Origin: JAEZDP01 sp964430855
Lineage (GTDB): Bacteria; Acidobacteriota; Vicinamibacteria; Vicinamibacterales; Vicinamibacteraceae
Assembly (NCBI GenBank): GCA_964430855.1
Contig: CAYSHC010000053.1
Span: forward strand, 1-25,246
Length of the DNA stretch: 25,246 bases
Direction: 5' to 3'
Under the pieces are notes generated by a model. It saw only the letters and a program-made list of their open reading frames with translations, was not told where the DNA came from and did no database searches. The translations under genes were made by a program, and so were the position numbers. Every line of letters starts with the position of its first letter. Position 1 is the first letter of the stretch. This document shows, piece by piece, positions 7,647-15,442 of the stretch.

Positions 7647-8902
7647 TGCACGGTGCGCGTCTTCCTGTCCATGTAGTCCATGAGCACGTAGCGACCGAGC
7701 GTCATCGGCGTGGTGAAGTACGCCTTGCCGCGGCAGATGCTCGCCACGCGCCGCACGAAGGCCACCAGCTCGTAGTCGCGCGCCAGCATGAACGTGTTGA
7801 TCATGATGTTGGCCTTGCGGCAGGCCGCGACCTCGGCAAACGTCTCCGACACCACCCATGGGTCGAGGCCGAAGGCGTTGCGGTAGATGCGGCCGTCCGG
7901 CGTCGTCAGCGCCGACGGCTTCCCGTCGGTGATCATCACGATCTGGCGCATGTCCTTGCGCTCGCGCTCGAGCAGGCGGCGCGCGAGGCGCAGCCCTTCG
8001 CGCGTGTTCGTGTAGTACGGGCCGACGCGCACGCGCGCCAGGTGCTCGACGGGCACTTCCTCGGCCGAGTCGTGGAAGAGCACGACCCGCAGCGCGTCAC
8101 CGGGGTACTGGTGGCGGATCAGGTTGGCGAGCGCGAGCGCCACGCGCTTGGCCGGCGTGAAGCGATCCTCGCCGTAGAGGATCATGCTGTGGCTGCAGTC
8201 GAGCATGACGACGGTGGCGCACGAGCTCTGGTACTCGCCCTGCGTCACGTGCAGATCCTCGTAGTCGACGGCCAGGCCATCGCCAGGGCGCGGCAGGCCC
8301 TCGCGGGCGATGGCCGACAGGAGGGTCGCGCCCGCGTCCAGGTTGAGCGTGTCGCCGAACTCGTACGGCTTCGAGGCACCGCCGGCCTCGATGCCCGTCG
8401 CGAGGTCGCGCGTGTCATGCCGGCCGGCGCTGCTGCGGCCGAGCGAGCCCAGCAGGTCGCGCAGCGCCCGATAGCCCAGGAAGTCGAGCCCCTTGTCGGT
8501 GACCTCGAAGGTCACCGGCGGGAGGTCGCGTCCGCGCCCGCCGGCGCTGCCGGGCATGTCGGTGAGCTCGCCCCGCGCGGGCTGCGGCGCGAGGTAGCCC
8601 TGGCTGGCCAGACCCTCCAGCAGCCTGTCGACGAGCTGCTCGAGGCCGGTCTGCCCGTCGCCGTCAGCGGGCTCGCCCATCAGCTGCTCGAGCTGCTCAG
8701 GCGACAGCATGCCGTTCTGGAGGATGGCGTCCAGGATCGCGTCGGCCAGCTGCTGGCGTGACGGCCCGGGCGCGTGGGGATCGGGATCGTAGGGGTTGTC
8801 GAAGCCGCTGCTCATGAGCAGGTCGGACAGCTTCGACAACAATTCCTCGAGGCCGATGCCCTCGAAGTCGTCCGGGACGTAGCGCGTGTACTTGTATTTC
8901 AC
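7643..8902 (-). CDS. VWA domain protein (ChlD/CoxE-like), partner of the AAA+ ATPase
   Basis: A 419-residue protein with a helical, acidic N-terminal half and a C-terminal von Willebrand A domain. The metal-ion site is complete: DCSHS (D235, S237, S239), a threonine in PYYTNTREG near 298-300, and ITDG with D326. The N-terminal half has a run of helices (residues 15-105) and a Gly/Arg-rich linker. Such proteins pair with MoxR or ChlI-type ATPases, as BchD does with BchI, to remodel or insert metal into a client. The ATPase gene lies just upstream in the same direction. Start is a GTG; no ATG fits. The 72-base gap before it is mostly a heptamer repeat, so translation of this gene may depend on that sequence. 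The client is unknown. Confidence 0.88.
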   Translation of the reverse strand: MKYKYTRYVPDDFEGIGLEELLSKLSDLLMSSGFDNPYDPDPHAPGPSRQQLADAILDAILQNGMLSPEQLEQLMGEPADGDGQTGLEQLVDRLLEGLASQGYLAPQPARGELTDMPGSAGGRGRDLPPVTFEVTDKGLDFLGYRALRDLLGSLGRSSAGRHDTRDLATGIEAGGASKPYEFGDTLNLDAGATLLSAIAREGLPRPGDGLAVDYEDLHVTQGEYQSSCATVVMLDCSHSMILYGEDRFTPAKRVALALANLIRHQYPGDALRVVLFHDSAEEVPVEHLARVRVGPYYTNTREGLRLARRLLERERKDMRQIVMITDGKPSALTTPDGRIYRNAFGLDPWVVSETFAEVAACRKANIMINTFMLARDYELVAFVRRVASICRGKAYFTTPMTLGRYVLMDYMDRKTRTVH

Positions 8903-8910
8903 GGGCGTTC

Positions 8911-8966
<56 letters not shown>

Positions 8967-8974
8967 CGCGGCGG

Positions 8975-10492
8975 TCAGTTGTAGTACGAGCCGCCGGGGC
9001 CGCCGAAGTCGTCATCGTCGTCGTCGAAGCGCAGCCGCTCTCGGCGGCGGTCGGCCTTCGGGCGCACCGGCTCGTCGGTTGCCGTGAACGCGCCGGCGTC
9101 CGTGCGGCTGATCGCCTTGCGCGCGTGCATGCCCTCGAGGACGAAGTCCACGGCCGAGGCCTTGACCTCGGGCGCCGCGTCCTCGCCGATGGCCAGGTGT
9201 TCGGTCAGCTCGATGAGCCCCTGCACTTCCGACGTCCGGCGGAGGAGCTCCTCGGCGCCCTGCGTGTCGTCGAGCTGGAGCGAGCCGCCCATGTCGAACC
9301 ACTCGACGACCTGCCGGAGCGGCACCTCTCCGAGGTAGGTGTCGAAGACGACGCCCGTCGCCTGCCGGATGAGCTCGGAGGCCACCTGCGCCGCGCCGCG
9401 CAGCTCGCCTTCGTACTCGAGCTCGAGCTTGCCCGTGATCGACGGCAGCGCCGCGTAGAGGTCCGACACGCGCGGCACGGCAACCGGCTCGTCGTTCAGC
9501 AGCGCGCGCCGCTCCGCGTTGGAGACGACGTTCTCGAGCAGCGTGATGGGCAGCCGCTGGCTCACGCCCGAGCGCTTGTCGACGCGTGCGTCCTTGCGCG
9601 CCTGGATGGCGACCTCCTCGATGACCTCGCGCACGTAGCGCGGCACGTCGACGCGCGGGGCGAGGTCGCCGTCGCGAGCGGTCCAGGCTTCCTGCTCGGT
9701 GATGGCCACGCCCGCGTCGCGTGTCGCAGGGTAGTGCGTGCGGATCTCCGACCCGATCCGGTCCTTGAGTGGCGTGATGATCTTGCCGCGCGCCGTGTAG
9801 TCTTCGGGGTTCGCGCTGAACACCATCAGCAGGTCGAGCGGCAGCCTCACGGGGAAGCCCTTGATCTGGACGTCGCCCTCCTGAAGGATGTTGAACAGGC
9901 CCACCTGGATGCGGCCGGCAAGGTCCGGCAGCTCGTTGACGGCGAAGATCCCCCTGTTGGCGCGGGGCAGCAGGCCGTAGTGCATGGCCAGCTCGTCGCC
10001 GAGCGCCAGGCCCCCGCGCGCGGCCTTGATCGGGTCGATGTCGCCGATCATGTCGGCAATCGTCACGTCCGGCGTCGCGAGCTTCTCGACGTAGCGCTCC
10101 TCGGGGGTCAGCCACGCAATCGGCAGGTCGTCGCCGGCCTCGGCGAGCCGGGCGCGTCCGTAGGCGCTGATCGGCGCGAACGGGTCGTCGTGCACTTCGG
10201 AGCCGGCGATGACGGGCAGCTCCGGGTCGAGCAGCGCCGTCAGGCCGCGGAGGATGCGGCTCTTGGCCTGGCCACGCAGGCCCAGCAGGATGAAGTGATG
10301 GCGCGCGAGCAGCGCGTTGACGATCTGCGGCACGACGGTCTCGTCGAAGCCGATGATGCCGGGGAAGATCGCGTGGCCGTCGCGCAGCCGCCGCAGCAGG
10401 TTCTCGCGAATCTCGGTGCGCACGGGGCGCCGGCGGACGTGTCCGGCCGCCACCGCTTCCTTCAGCGCGCCGAGCGTTGTCGGTCGGGACAT
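8975..10492 (-). CDS. MoxR/ChlI-type AAA+ ATPase
   Basis: A 505-residue cytoplasmic AAA+ protein. The ATP-binding loop is GLRGQAKS at 71-78; the Walker B position reads IFAVNELPDL (182-191), with Asn where Asp is usual but the following Glu kept; sensor 1 is VFSANPEDYT (224-233). The helical insert typical of ChlI/MoxR (LFNILQEGDVQIKG) is present. After the AAA core comes a helical lid, a long helical tail, and an acidic end of six Asp followed by FGGPGGSYYN. It should drive conformational work with the VWA protein encoded downstream. The ATG at 10492 (MSRPTTLG) is preferred over 10501 because a GATACT box abuts 10501; the choice is not certain. Confidence 0.88.
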   Translation of the reverse strand: MSRPTTLGALKEAVAAGHVRRRPVRTEIRENLLRRLRDGHAIFPGIIGFDETVVPQIVNALLARHHFILLGLRGQAKSRILRGLTALLDPELPVIAGSEVHDDPFAPISAYGRARLAEAGDDLPIAWLTPEERYVEKLATPDVTIADMIGDIDPIKAARGGLALGDELAMHYGLLPRANRGIFAVNELPDLAGRIQVGLFNILQEGDVQIKGFPVRLPLDLLMVFSANPEDYTARGKIITPLKDRIGSEIRTHYPATRDAGVAITEQEAWTARDGDLAPRVDVPRYVREVIEEVAIQARKDARVDKRSGVSQRLPITLLENVVSNAERRALLNDEPVAVPRVSDLYAALPSITGKLELEYEGELRGAAQVASELIRQATGVVFDTYLGEVPLRQVVEWFDMGGSLQLDDTQGAEELLRRTSEVQGLIELTEHLAIGEDAAPEVKASAVDFVLEGMHARKAISRTDAGAFTATDEPVRPKADRRRERLRFDDDDDDFGGPGGSYYN

Positions 10493-10500
10493 TTGGGCCA

Positions 10501-10507
10501 TAGTATC
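10501..10507. promoter_or_regulatory. Overlapping divergent -10 boxes for the AAA+ ATPase and GDPD genes
   Basis: TAGTAT (10501-10506, plus) lies five bases before the GDPD GTG, and the same bases read on the minus strand give GATACT (10507-10502), nine bases before the ATPase ATG at 10492. Both genes could be read from this one spot, but not at the same time. Confidence 0.35.
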
Positions 10508-10511
10508 AGGT

Positions 10512-11321
10512 GTGCTTCTGGCGTTCGCGCATCGCGGCGGGGCGGCCCTGCGGCCCGAGAATACCCTCCTCGCCTTCGACCACGGCCTGCTCGTCGGGGC
10601 CGACGGCCTCGAGCTCGACGTGCGCCTGTCGCGCGACGGCGTCGTGATGGTGCATCACGACGCGACGCTCGAGCGTACGACCAACGGCGTGGGGTACGTG
10701 CACGAGCACAGCGCCGACGTGCTGGCGCAGCTCGACGCGGCCTTCCACTTCCGCGGGATCGACGGCGAGCGCTACATGGGCCGTGGCCACGGCATCCCGC
10801 GCCTGGCCGAGGTACTCGCACGCTACCCCGGCGTTCCAATCATCATCGAGCTGAAGGGCAACGACCCCGAGGTCGGCATCCGTGCCGTCGCAGAGGTGCG
10901 CCGGGCCCGCGCGCTCGATCGCGTCTGGTTCGGCGGGTACTCGACGGCGGTGCTGCGCGCCGCCCGCAAGGCCGAGCCAGAGGCGCGCACGAGCGCCGCG
11001 CGCGAGGAGGTCCGGTGGTTCCTGTACCGGTCGTGGTTCGGCCTGGCGCCGAGCGACACGCCGTACCAGGGCTTCCAGGTGCCCGAGACCGCCGGCTGGA
11101 CGCGCGTCGTCTCGCCGCGGTTCGTTCGCGCGGCGCATGCTGCCGGCCTCGACGTGCACGTCTGGACCGTCGACCAGCCGGCCGACATGGTGCGGCTGCT
11201 CGGCTGGGGCGTCGACGGCCTGATCAGCGATCGTCCGGATCTTGCCGCGCAAGTGATTCGTCGCTGGCGGGCTCGACAGCCAGCCACGTCCGCACCCGCT
11301 GCGGCAGCAGCACAAGAGTGA
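10512..11321 (+). CDS. Glycerophosphodiester phosphodiesterase
   Basis: A 269-residue TIM-barrel enzyme that hydrolyses glycerophosphodiesters to glycerol-3-phosphate and an alcohol. It starts at once with the catalytic strand AFAHRGG (H7, R8) and PENT, then ELDVRLSRDG with the metal-binding Glu and Asp, HHDATLERTTNG with the second catalytic His, IIIELKG, and HVWTVDQPADMVRLLGWGVDGLISDRPD at the end. There is no signal peptide, so it acts in the cytoplasm. GTG at 10512 gives exactly the family N-terminus. The last 98 bases, coding a low-complexity Ala-rich tail, overlap the convergent orf231. Its product would feed the same pool as GlpK, encoded about 10 kb away. Confidence 0.92.
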   Translation: MLLAFAHRGGAALRPENTLLAFDHGLLVGADGLELDVRLSRDGVVMVHHDATLERTTNGVGYVHEHSADVLAQLDAAFHFRGIDGERYMGRGHGIPRLAEVLARYPGVPIIIELKGNDPEVGIRAVAEVRRARALDRVWFGGYSTAVLRAARKAEPEARTSAAREEVRWFLYRSWFGLAPSDTPYQGFQVPETAGWTRVVSPRFVRAAHAAGLDVHVWTVDQPADMVRLLGWGVDGLISDRPDLAAQVIRRWRARQPATSAPAAAAAQE

Positions 11322-11919
11322 AGAGGTAGGTGAGCACGGTCGCGAAGGCCGCGTAACCGGTGGCCCGGCCGTGCGGCGTGTGGCCCAGCGCGCCCAGCGA
11401 CACGCCCTCGAGCAGCGTCGTCACGAGCCGTCGCGCGAGGCTGCCTTCGGGCGCGTACAGCGCGTCGAGCACCACGTACTTCAGCACGAACGCCGACAGG
11501 AACACGACGCCCAGGCTCTGGAGCACGCGCGTGCCGTGGGGCCGCGACGCCAGCGTGTTGAGCAGCAGCACGACGAAGAACACGTTGGCGAGCACGTTCA
11601 GGACGCCCGTCTCCGGCGTCAGGCAGTGGAACACCTGCGCGCTCGCGAGCAGCAGCAGGACGACGATCGTGGCGCCCGAGAGGTTCTCGATGGGCCGGCG
11701 GTGCGGGCCGACGAGCAGCCACGGGACGAGCACCCCCGAGCGCGCCAGCACGCCGAGCAGCAGGACGGCCAGCACCAGGCTCATGAGGGGCGGCCCGCTG
11801 AACAGCAGCCGGCCGTCACCGGCTCCCGTGCGGAACCCTCCGCCCAGGATGCACGCGACGAGCAGCAGCGGCACGGTGAACGCCTCGTGGACCGGGGCGA
11901 GCGTGGTGCGCACCGTCAC
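11224..11919 (-). CDS. Six-pass membrane protein of unknown function at the end of the lut unit
   Basis: A 231-residue protein that I do not recognise. It has about six hydrophobic segments (residues 13-29, 44-62, 82-100, 105-124, 133-151, 186-205) and a polar, acidic C-terminal tail. Between the second and third spans lies GPHRRPIENLSG, and between the fifth and sixth APEGSLARRLVTTLLEGVSLGALGHTPHGRATG. The GTG start overlaps the TGA of the upstream gene (GTGA), as at the other junctions of this unit. Its position suggests an accessory role for LutABC, such as transport or membrane anchoring, but nothing in the sequence proves it. The end of the gene overlaps the convergent GDPD gene by 98 bases. 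Confidence 0.78.
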   Translation of the reverse strand: MTVRTTLAPVHEAFTVPLLLVACILGGGFRTGAGDGRLLFSGPPLMSLVLAVLLLGVLARSGVLVPWLLVGPHRRPIENLSGATIVVLLLLASAQVFHCLTPETGVLNVLANVFFVVLLLNTLASRPHGTRVLQSLGVVFLSAFVLKYVVLDALYAPEGSLARRLVTTLLEGVSLGALGHTPHGRATGYAAFATVLTYLFTLVLLPQRVRTWLAVEPASDESLARQDPDDR

Positions 11920-12446
11920 TTGCGGCTCCTGAAGATCCGGAGCGGGTTCAGGTCGTCCCACTCCCGCGTCATGCCGCGGCGCAGTTCCACACGCAGTTCG
12001 TCGGCCGACTGGATGCCGAGCGATGGGTCGTCCACCACCACGCGGCCGTCGGGCGCCACCGCCGTGGCGCGCTCGAGCGCCGCCAGGCCCTTCGCATACA
12101 GCACGTCGTCGTGCGACAGGCGGCCCCAGCCTTCGCGGTAGTACGTGTAGGCGATGTAGAACTGCGTCCGCGCGTCCAGCCGCGCAGGGTCGGCCCGCTC
12201 GAACGCCGCGCGGGCGGCTTCGTACGCCTCGCGGGCGAACAGCTCCCGCCCTTCCTCGAACTGCGCCGTGTCGATGCGGTAGGCGCCGACCGTATGGGCG
12301 ACGCCGCCCGTGATCTCGACGACCGACGCCGGCTGCGCCGAAAAGAGCCACCCCACAAGGAGCAGCGCCGCCGCGGTGGTGGCAAGTCCGGCCGCGCGGA
12401 GCCAGGGGCGGCCATCGGGCGGCTGGCGGGACGGGGCAGGTGTCAT
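11916..12446 (-). CDS. Membrane-anchored TPR-like protein of unknown function in the lut unit
   Basis: A 176-residue protein with a short proline-rich cytoplasmic start, one membrane span (residues 19-36), and an extracytoplasmic helical part. Residues 61-130 look like two or three TPR-type helix pairs (FEEGRELFAREAYEAARAAFERADP, TQFYIAYTYYREGWG, AKGLAALERATAVAPDG), followed by a charged tail ending LRIFRSRK. Its ATG overlaps the lutC stop (ATGA) and its stop overlaps the next GTG. The tight coupling to both neighbours argues for a shared function with them. It may scaffold a complex at the membrane; no specific function can be named. Confidence 0.78.
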   Translation of the reverse strand: MTPAPSRQPPDGRPWLRAAGLATTAAALLLVGWLFSAQPASVVEITGGVAHTVGAYRIDTAQFEEGRELFAREAYEAARAAFERADPARLDARTQFYIAYTYYREGWGRLSHDDVLYAKGLAALERATAVAPDGRVVVDDPSLGIQSADELRVELRRGMTREWDDLNPLRIFRSRK

Positions 12447-13162
12447 GCCACAAAGACGACGTGCACGGCACGCGGGCCGTGCACGCCGCGCGTGAGCGTC
12501 ATCTCGATGTCGGCCGTCCGGCTCGGTCCCGTGATGACGACGAGGTTGGCGCAGGCGGCAGGTGCGCCGCCGTTGCGCGCCGCCCACGCGCCAAGCGAGG
12601 GTACGAGCTGCGAGCGCGTGACGAGGGCCACGTGGACGGGTGGCAGCAGTGACGCGAGGCGCGGGCGTCCGGGGCCACTCGCCACGAGGACCGACCCGGT
12701 GTCGGCAAGCAGGGCGATCGCACCGGTGACGCCGACGGATGCCGCGTCGAGCCGCGCCAGATCCTCGTGCCTGCCGTCGGCGTCGGGCCTGACCGAGGCG
12801 TCCAGCGCGGCGACGCCGCGCGACGCACAGGCCTCGAGCACGCCGGGCAGCGGCAGGTGCTCGGGCGCCCAGCTCAGGATGCTCGCGACGTCTGCGCCGC
12901 CGCGCGCGAGTGTCGCGATGAACGCGGCGACCTCCCCGACGTCGTCGAGGTGGTGAACGGCGCCGCCCACGAGCTCGCAGGCCGTCGTGAATCGCTCGAG
13001 GAGACGCTCATCGTCCATCTCCGTGCCCGGGTCCTGAAAAGCAGCGGAGGAGGAATGGAGCGGAGAAGGGGAGGAGCCGGAGGCACGGGACGAACCGGGC
13101 GCATCCTGTCGCATCGTGCGCAGGATGGACGCCGGCCAGGGCAGCGTCGACGTCGTGCTCAT
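12443..13162 (-). CDS. lutC: LutC-like LUD domain protein (lactate utilization)
   Basis: A 239-residue protein of the LUD family, the third part of the LutABC iron-sulfur lactate oxidase. The family ending is clear: VVITGPSRTADIEMTLTRGVHGPRAVHVVFV (208-238). SVGVTGAIALLADTGSVLV at 142-160 is the other conserved LUD stretch, in which bacterial LutC normally signals loss of a ligand site relative to LutB. Residues 20-48 form a Ser/Pro/Ala-rich linker coded by a strongly pyrimidine-rich strand, probably disordered. ATG overlaps the lutB stop by 4 bases (ATGA). Confidence 0.9.
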   Translation of the reverse strand: MSTTSTLPWPASILRTMRQDAPGSSRASGSSPSPLHSSSAAFQDPGTEMDDERLLERFTTACELVGGAVHHLDDVGEVAAFIATLARGGADVASILSWAPEHLPLPGVLEACASRGVAALDASVRPDADGRHEDLARLDAASVGVTGAIALLADTGSVLVASGPGRPRLASLLPPVHVALVTRSQLVPSLGAWAARNGGAPAACANLVVITGPSRTADIEMTLTRGVHGPRAVHVVFVA

Positions 13163-14577
13163 GCGGTCCTCCGCTGCCGGCGCTTCCAGCGTTCGGTGAA
13201 CGTCTCGCGGGCCATGGGCGGAAACGTGCGGTAACGCGTCCAGCCGCCGAGCGGGCCGGGCAGCGACTCGATCGAGCGCCCGCGTCCCCGCAGGCGCAGC
13301 GCGAGCCGTCCCAGCCGTCCGCCAAGCCTGAACAGCCACGGGCGGGTACCGGCGAACCGGTAGATCCGCAGGCCCGCGCGTACCCACAGCGGATCGTGTC
13401 CGGCGGCCACCGTGCGCGCGCGCAGGGCCAGCAGCATCCGGGGGATGTCGATCCGCACCGGGCAGACCTCGCGGCAGGCGCCGCACAGGCTGCTCGCGTG
13501 CGGCAGGTCGTTCCAGCGATCGCCGTCGAACACGCCCGGCGTGAACACGCTGCCCACGGGACCGGGGTAGACGCTGCCGTACGTGTGGCCGCCGATCTCC
13601 TGGTAGACCGGGCACGCGTTCAGGCACGCGCCGCAGCGGATGCAGTAGAGGATCTCCTCGAGCTCGGTCTGGAGCAGCCGGCTGCGGCCGTTGTCCACGA
13701 TGACGATGTGCAGTTCCGAGGGTCCGTCGGGGTCGCCGGCCCGGCGCGGGCCCGTCACGACGTTCGTGTACACGGTGAGCGGCTGCCCCGTCGCGCTCCG
13801 CGCGAGCACCTGCAGCACCACGGAGAGGTCCGCGAGCGTCGGCACGACGCGCTCGAGCCCCATCATCGCCACGTGGATGCGCGGCGCCGTCGTGGTGAGC
13901 CGGCCGTTGCCCTCGTTGGTGCAGAGGCAGATGCTCCCCGTCTCGGCGATGGCGAAGTTCACGCCGCTGATGCCCATGTCGGCGGCCAGGAACTCCGCGC
14001 GCAGCTGCCGCCGCGCGAACGCCGTCATCGCCGGCACGTCCTCGACGTCGGCGTCGGTCGCGCCCAGCTCGCGCCTGAACGTCTCGGCGACGTCCCGGCG
14101 GGTCTTGTGGATGATGGGCGCGATGATATGCGACGGGTGGTCGTGGTCGAGCTGCACGACGTACTCGCCGAGGTCGGTCTCGACCACGCGGATGCCGCGG
14201 GCCTCGAGCGCCGTGTTGAGCGCGATCTCCTCGGTGACCATCGACTTCGACTTCACGACGCGTGCGACCTGCCGCGCCTCCGCCAGCGCGACGACGTACT
14301 CGGTCGCCGCCTGCGCCGTGGGCGCAAAGGTCACCACGGCGCCTGCCGCGCGTGCCTGCGTGACGAACTGCTCGAGGTAGGCACCGAGATGCGTCACCGT
14401 CTGCTGACGGATCTGGCGGGCGCGGTCACGGATGGCCTCGCCGCCCTCGAGCGCCGCAAACGCCTGCCGGCGCGCGGCGGTCATGCGGCCCGTGCTGATG
14501 TCGAGCGCCTCCTGGAGGCGGGCGTCGGCCAGGGCGTCCGCGGCGCGTCGATGGAAGGGCAGGGGCGCCGGCGTCAC
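13159..14577 (-). CDS. lutB: LutB-like iron-sulfur protein (lactate utilization)
   Basis: A 472-residue subunit with an N-terminal LUD domain and a ferredoxin-like part. The LUD domain shows VVKSKSMVTEEIALN (107-121), GISGVNFAIAETGSICLCTNEGNGR (202-226) and HVAMMGLERVVPTLADL. Two cysteine clusters follow: C312, C315, C318, C322 in CIRCGACLNACPVY, and C365, C368, C372 in SLCGACREVCPV. A basic C-terminal tail with TRPWLFRLGGRLGRL resembles the usual LutB end. Length is normal (about 470). With LutA and LutC it forms the complex that oxidises L-lactate to pyruvate. The GTG start overlaps the lutA TGA (GTGA); the frame is open upstream inside lutA but that part is a shadow. Confidence 0.94.
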   Translation of the reverse strand: MTPAPLPFHRRAADALADARLQEALDISTGRMTAARRQAFAALEGGEAIRDRARQIRQQTVTHLGAYLEQFVTQARAAGAVVTFAPTAQAATEYVVALAEARQVARVVKSKSMVTEEIALNTALEARGIRVVETDLGEYVVQLDHDHPSHIIAPIIHKTRRDVAETFRRELGATDADVEDVPAMTAFARRQLRAEFLAADMGISGVNFAIAETGSICLCTNEGNGRLTTTAPRIHVAMMGLERVVPTLADLSVVLQVLARSATGQPLTVYTNVVTGPRRAGDPDGPSELHIVIVDNGRSRLLQTELEEILYCIRCGACLNACPVYQEIGGHTYGSVYPGPVGSVFTPGVFDGDRWNDLPHASSLCGACREVCPVRIDIPRMLLALRARTVAAGHDPLWVRAGLRIYRFAGTRPWLFRLGGRLGRLALRLRGRGRSIESLPGPLGGWTRYRTFPPMARETFTERWKRRQRRTA

Positions 14578-15356
14578 GGGGTCTGCGGCTCCGTTGCCGT
14601 GGCGGGCGCCTCGGCCAGCACCTCGGCGATGTGGCGGACCCTGGCCGACGATCCCTGGCGCTCGAGCCCGCCCTGCATGTGCATGGCACAGCTGATATCG
14701 GTCACGACGACGGTGTCTGCGCCGGCCTCGGTGATGTGCCGGCACTTGCGGGCGAGCATGGCGCCGGAGATGTCGGCCATCTTCACGGCGAAGAGCCCGC
14801 CGAATCCGCAGCAGGTGTCGGCCTCGGCCAGCGGCACGAGCCGCTCGCCGGCACCCGAGAGCAGGTGCCGCGGCTGCCTGTCGATGCCGAGGCCGCGCAG
14901 CCCGTGGCAGCAGGCGTGGTACGTCAGGCGATCGGCGCCGGCGAGCGGCGGTGCCGGCACGCCCAGCACATCCACCAGGAACTGCGTGAGCTCGTAGGTG
15001 CGTCCGGCGACGGCCCGTGCCCGGGCCCCCCACTCGGGGTCGTCGGCCAGCAGGGCAGGCGCGTGGTGAATCAGCATGTCGGCGCACGAGCCGGACGGCA
15101 CGACGACGGGCGCGTCCGAGCGGGACAGGACACCGACGGTGTGCCGCGCGAGCGCCGTCGCGTCGGGGCGCGCCCCGGCGTTGAACGCGGGCTGACCGCA
15201 GCAGGTCTGGCCGTCCGGGACGGTCACCGTGACGCCGGCGCGCTCGAGCAGCGTGACGACGGCGTCGGCGGTCTCGGGCCGGAAGTGATCGACGAGGCAG
15301 GTCACCAGCACCTGCGCGTGCGTCGGGCGTTCGGCAGGCACGCGGGGGACGTCCAT
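14574..15356 (-). CDS. lutA: LutA-like CCG-domain protein (lactate utilization)
   Basis: A 260-residue protein with two cysteine-rich CCG domains. The first has C20, C52-C53-G54 (QTCCGQPAFNAG) and C91; the second has C149-C150 (HACCHG), C182-C183-G184 (DTCCGFGGLF) and C223. These hold an unusual iron-sulfur cluster in this family (heterodisulfide reductase-like). It is the first gene of the lut unit. Two further in-frame ATGs lie upstream (15377, 15413); 15356 is chosen because a TATGAT box at 15369-15374 sits twelve bases before it and the protein then starts as usual. Confidence 0.93.
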   Translation of the reverse strand: MDVPRVPAERPTHAQVLVTCLVDHFRPETADAVVTLLERAGVTVTVPDGQTCCGQPAFNAGARPDATALARHTVGVLSRSDAPVVVPSGSCADMLIHHAPALLADDPEWGARARAVAGRTYELTQFLVDVLGVPAPPLAGADRLTYHACCHGLRGLGIDRQPRHLLSGAGERLVPLAEADTCCGFGGLFAVKMADISGAMLARKCRHITEAGADTVVVTDISCAMHMQGGLERQGSSARVRHIAEVLAEAPATATEPQTP

Positions 15357-15368
15357 TGGAGCGTCACG

Positions 15369-15374
15369 ATCATA
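15369..15374 (-). promoter_or_regulatory. TATGAT -10 box of the lut unit
   Basis: On the minus strand TATGAT (one mismatch to TATAAT) ends twelve bases before the lutA ATG, implying a leader of about five bases. The 86-base divergent gap to 15443 holds this box and the TACAAT box of the next gene. No LldR/LutR-type operator palindrome is obvious. Confidence 0.45.
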
Positions 15375-15426
15375 CATGCACGCCGCTGCCGGCGGCCCGC
15401 GCTTCGAGCCCATCCGCCGGGCCGTC

Positions 15427-15432
15427 TACAAT
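15427..15432 (+). promoter_or_regulatory. TACAAT -10 box of the Gfo/Idh/MocA gene
   Basis: TACAAT ends ten bases before the ATG at 15443. It overlaps an alternative in-frame ATG at 15431, which is why 15443 is taken as the start. Confidence 0.42.
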
Positions 15433-15442
15433 GACCCGCACC

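Noticed and set aside
15357..15413. Longer start choices for lutA (15377 or 15413)
   Set aside because: They would put the TATGAT box inside the gene and add a tail not usual for LutA.
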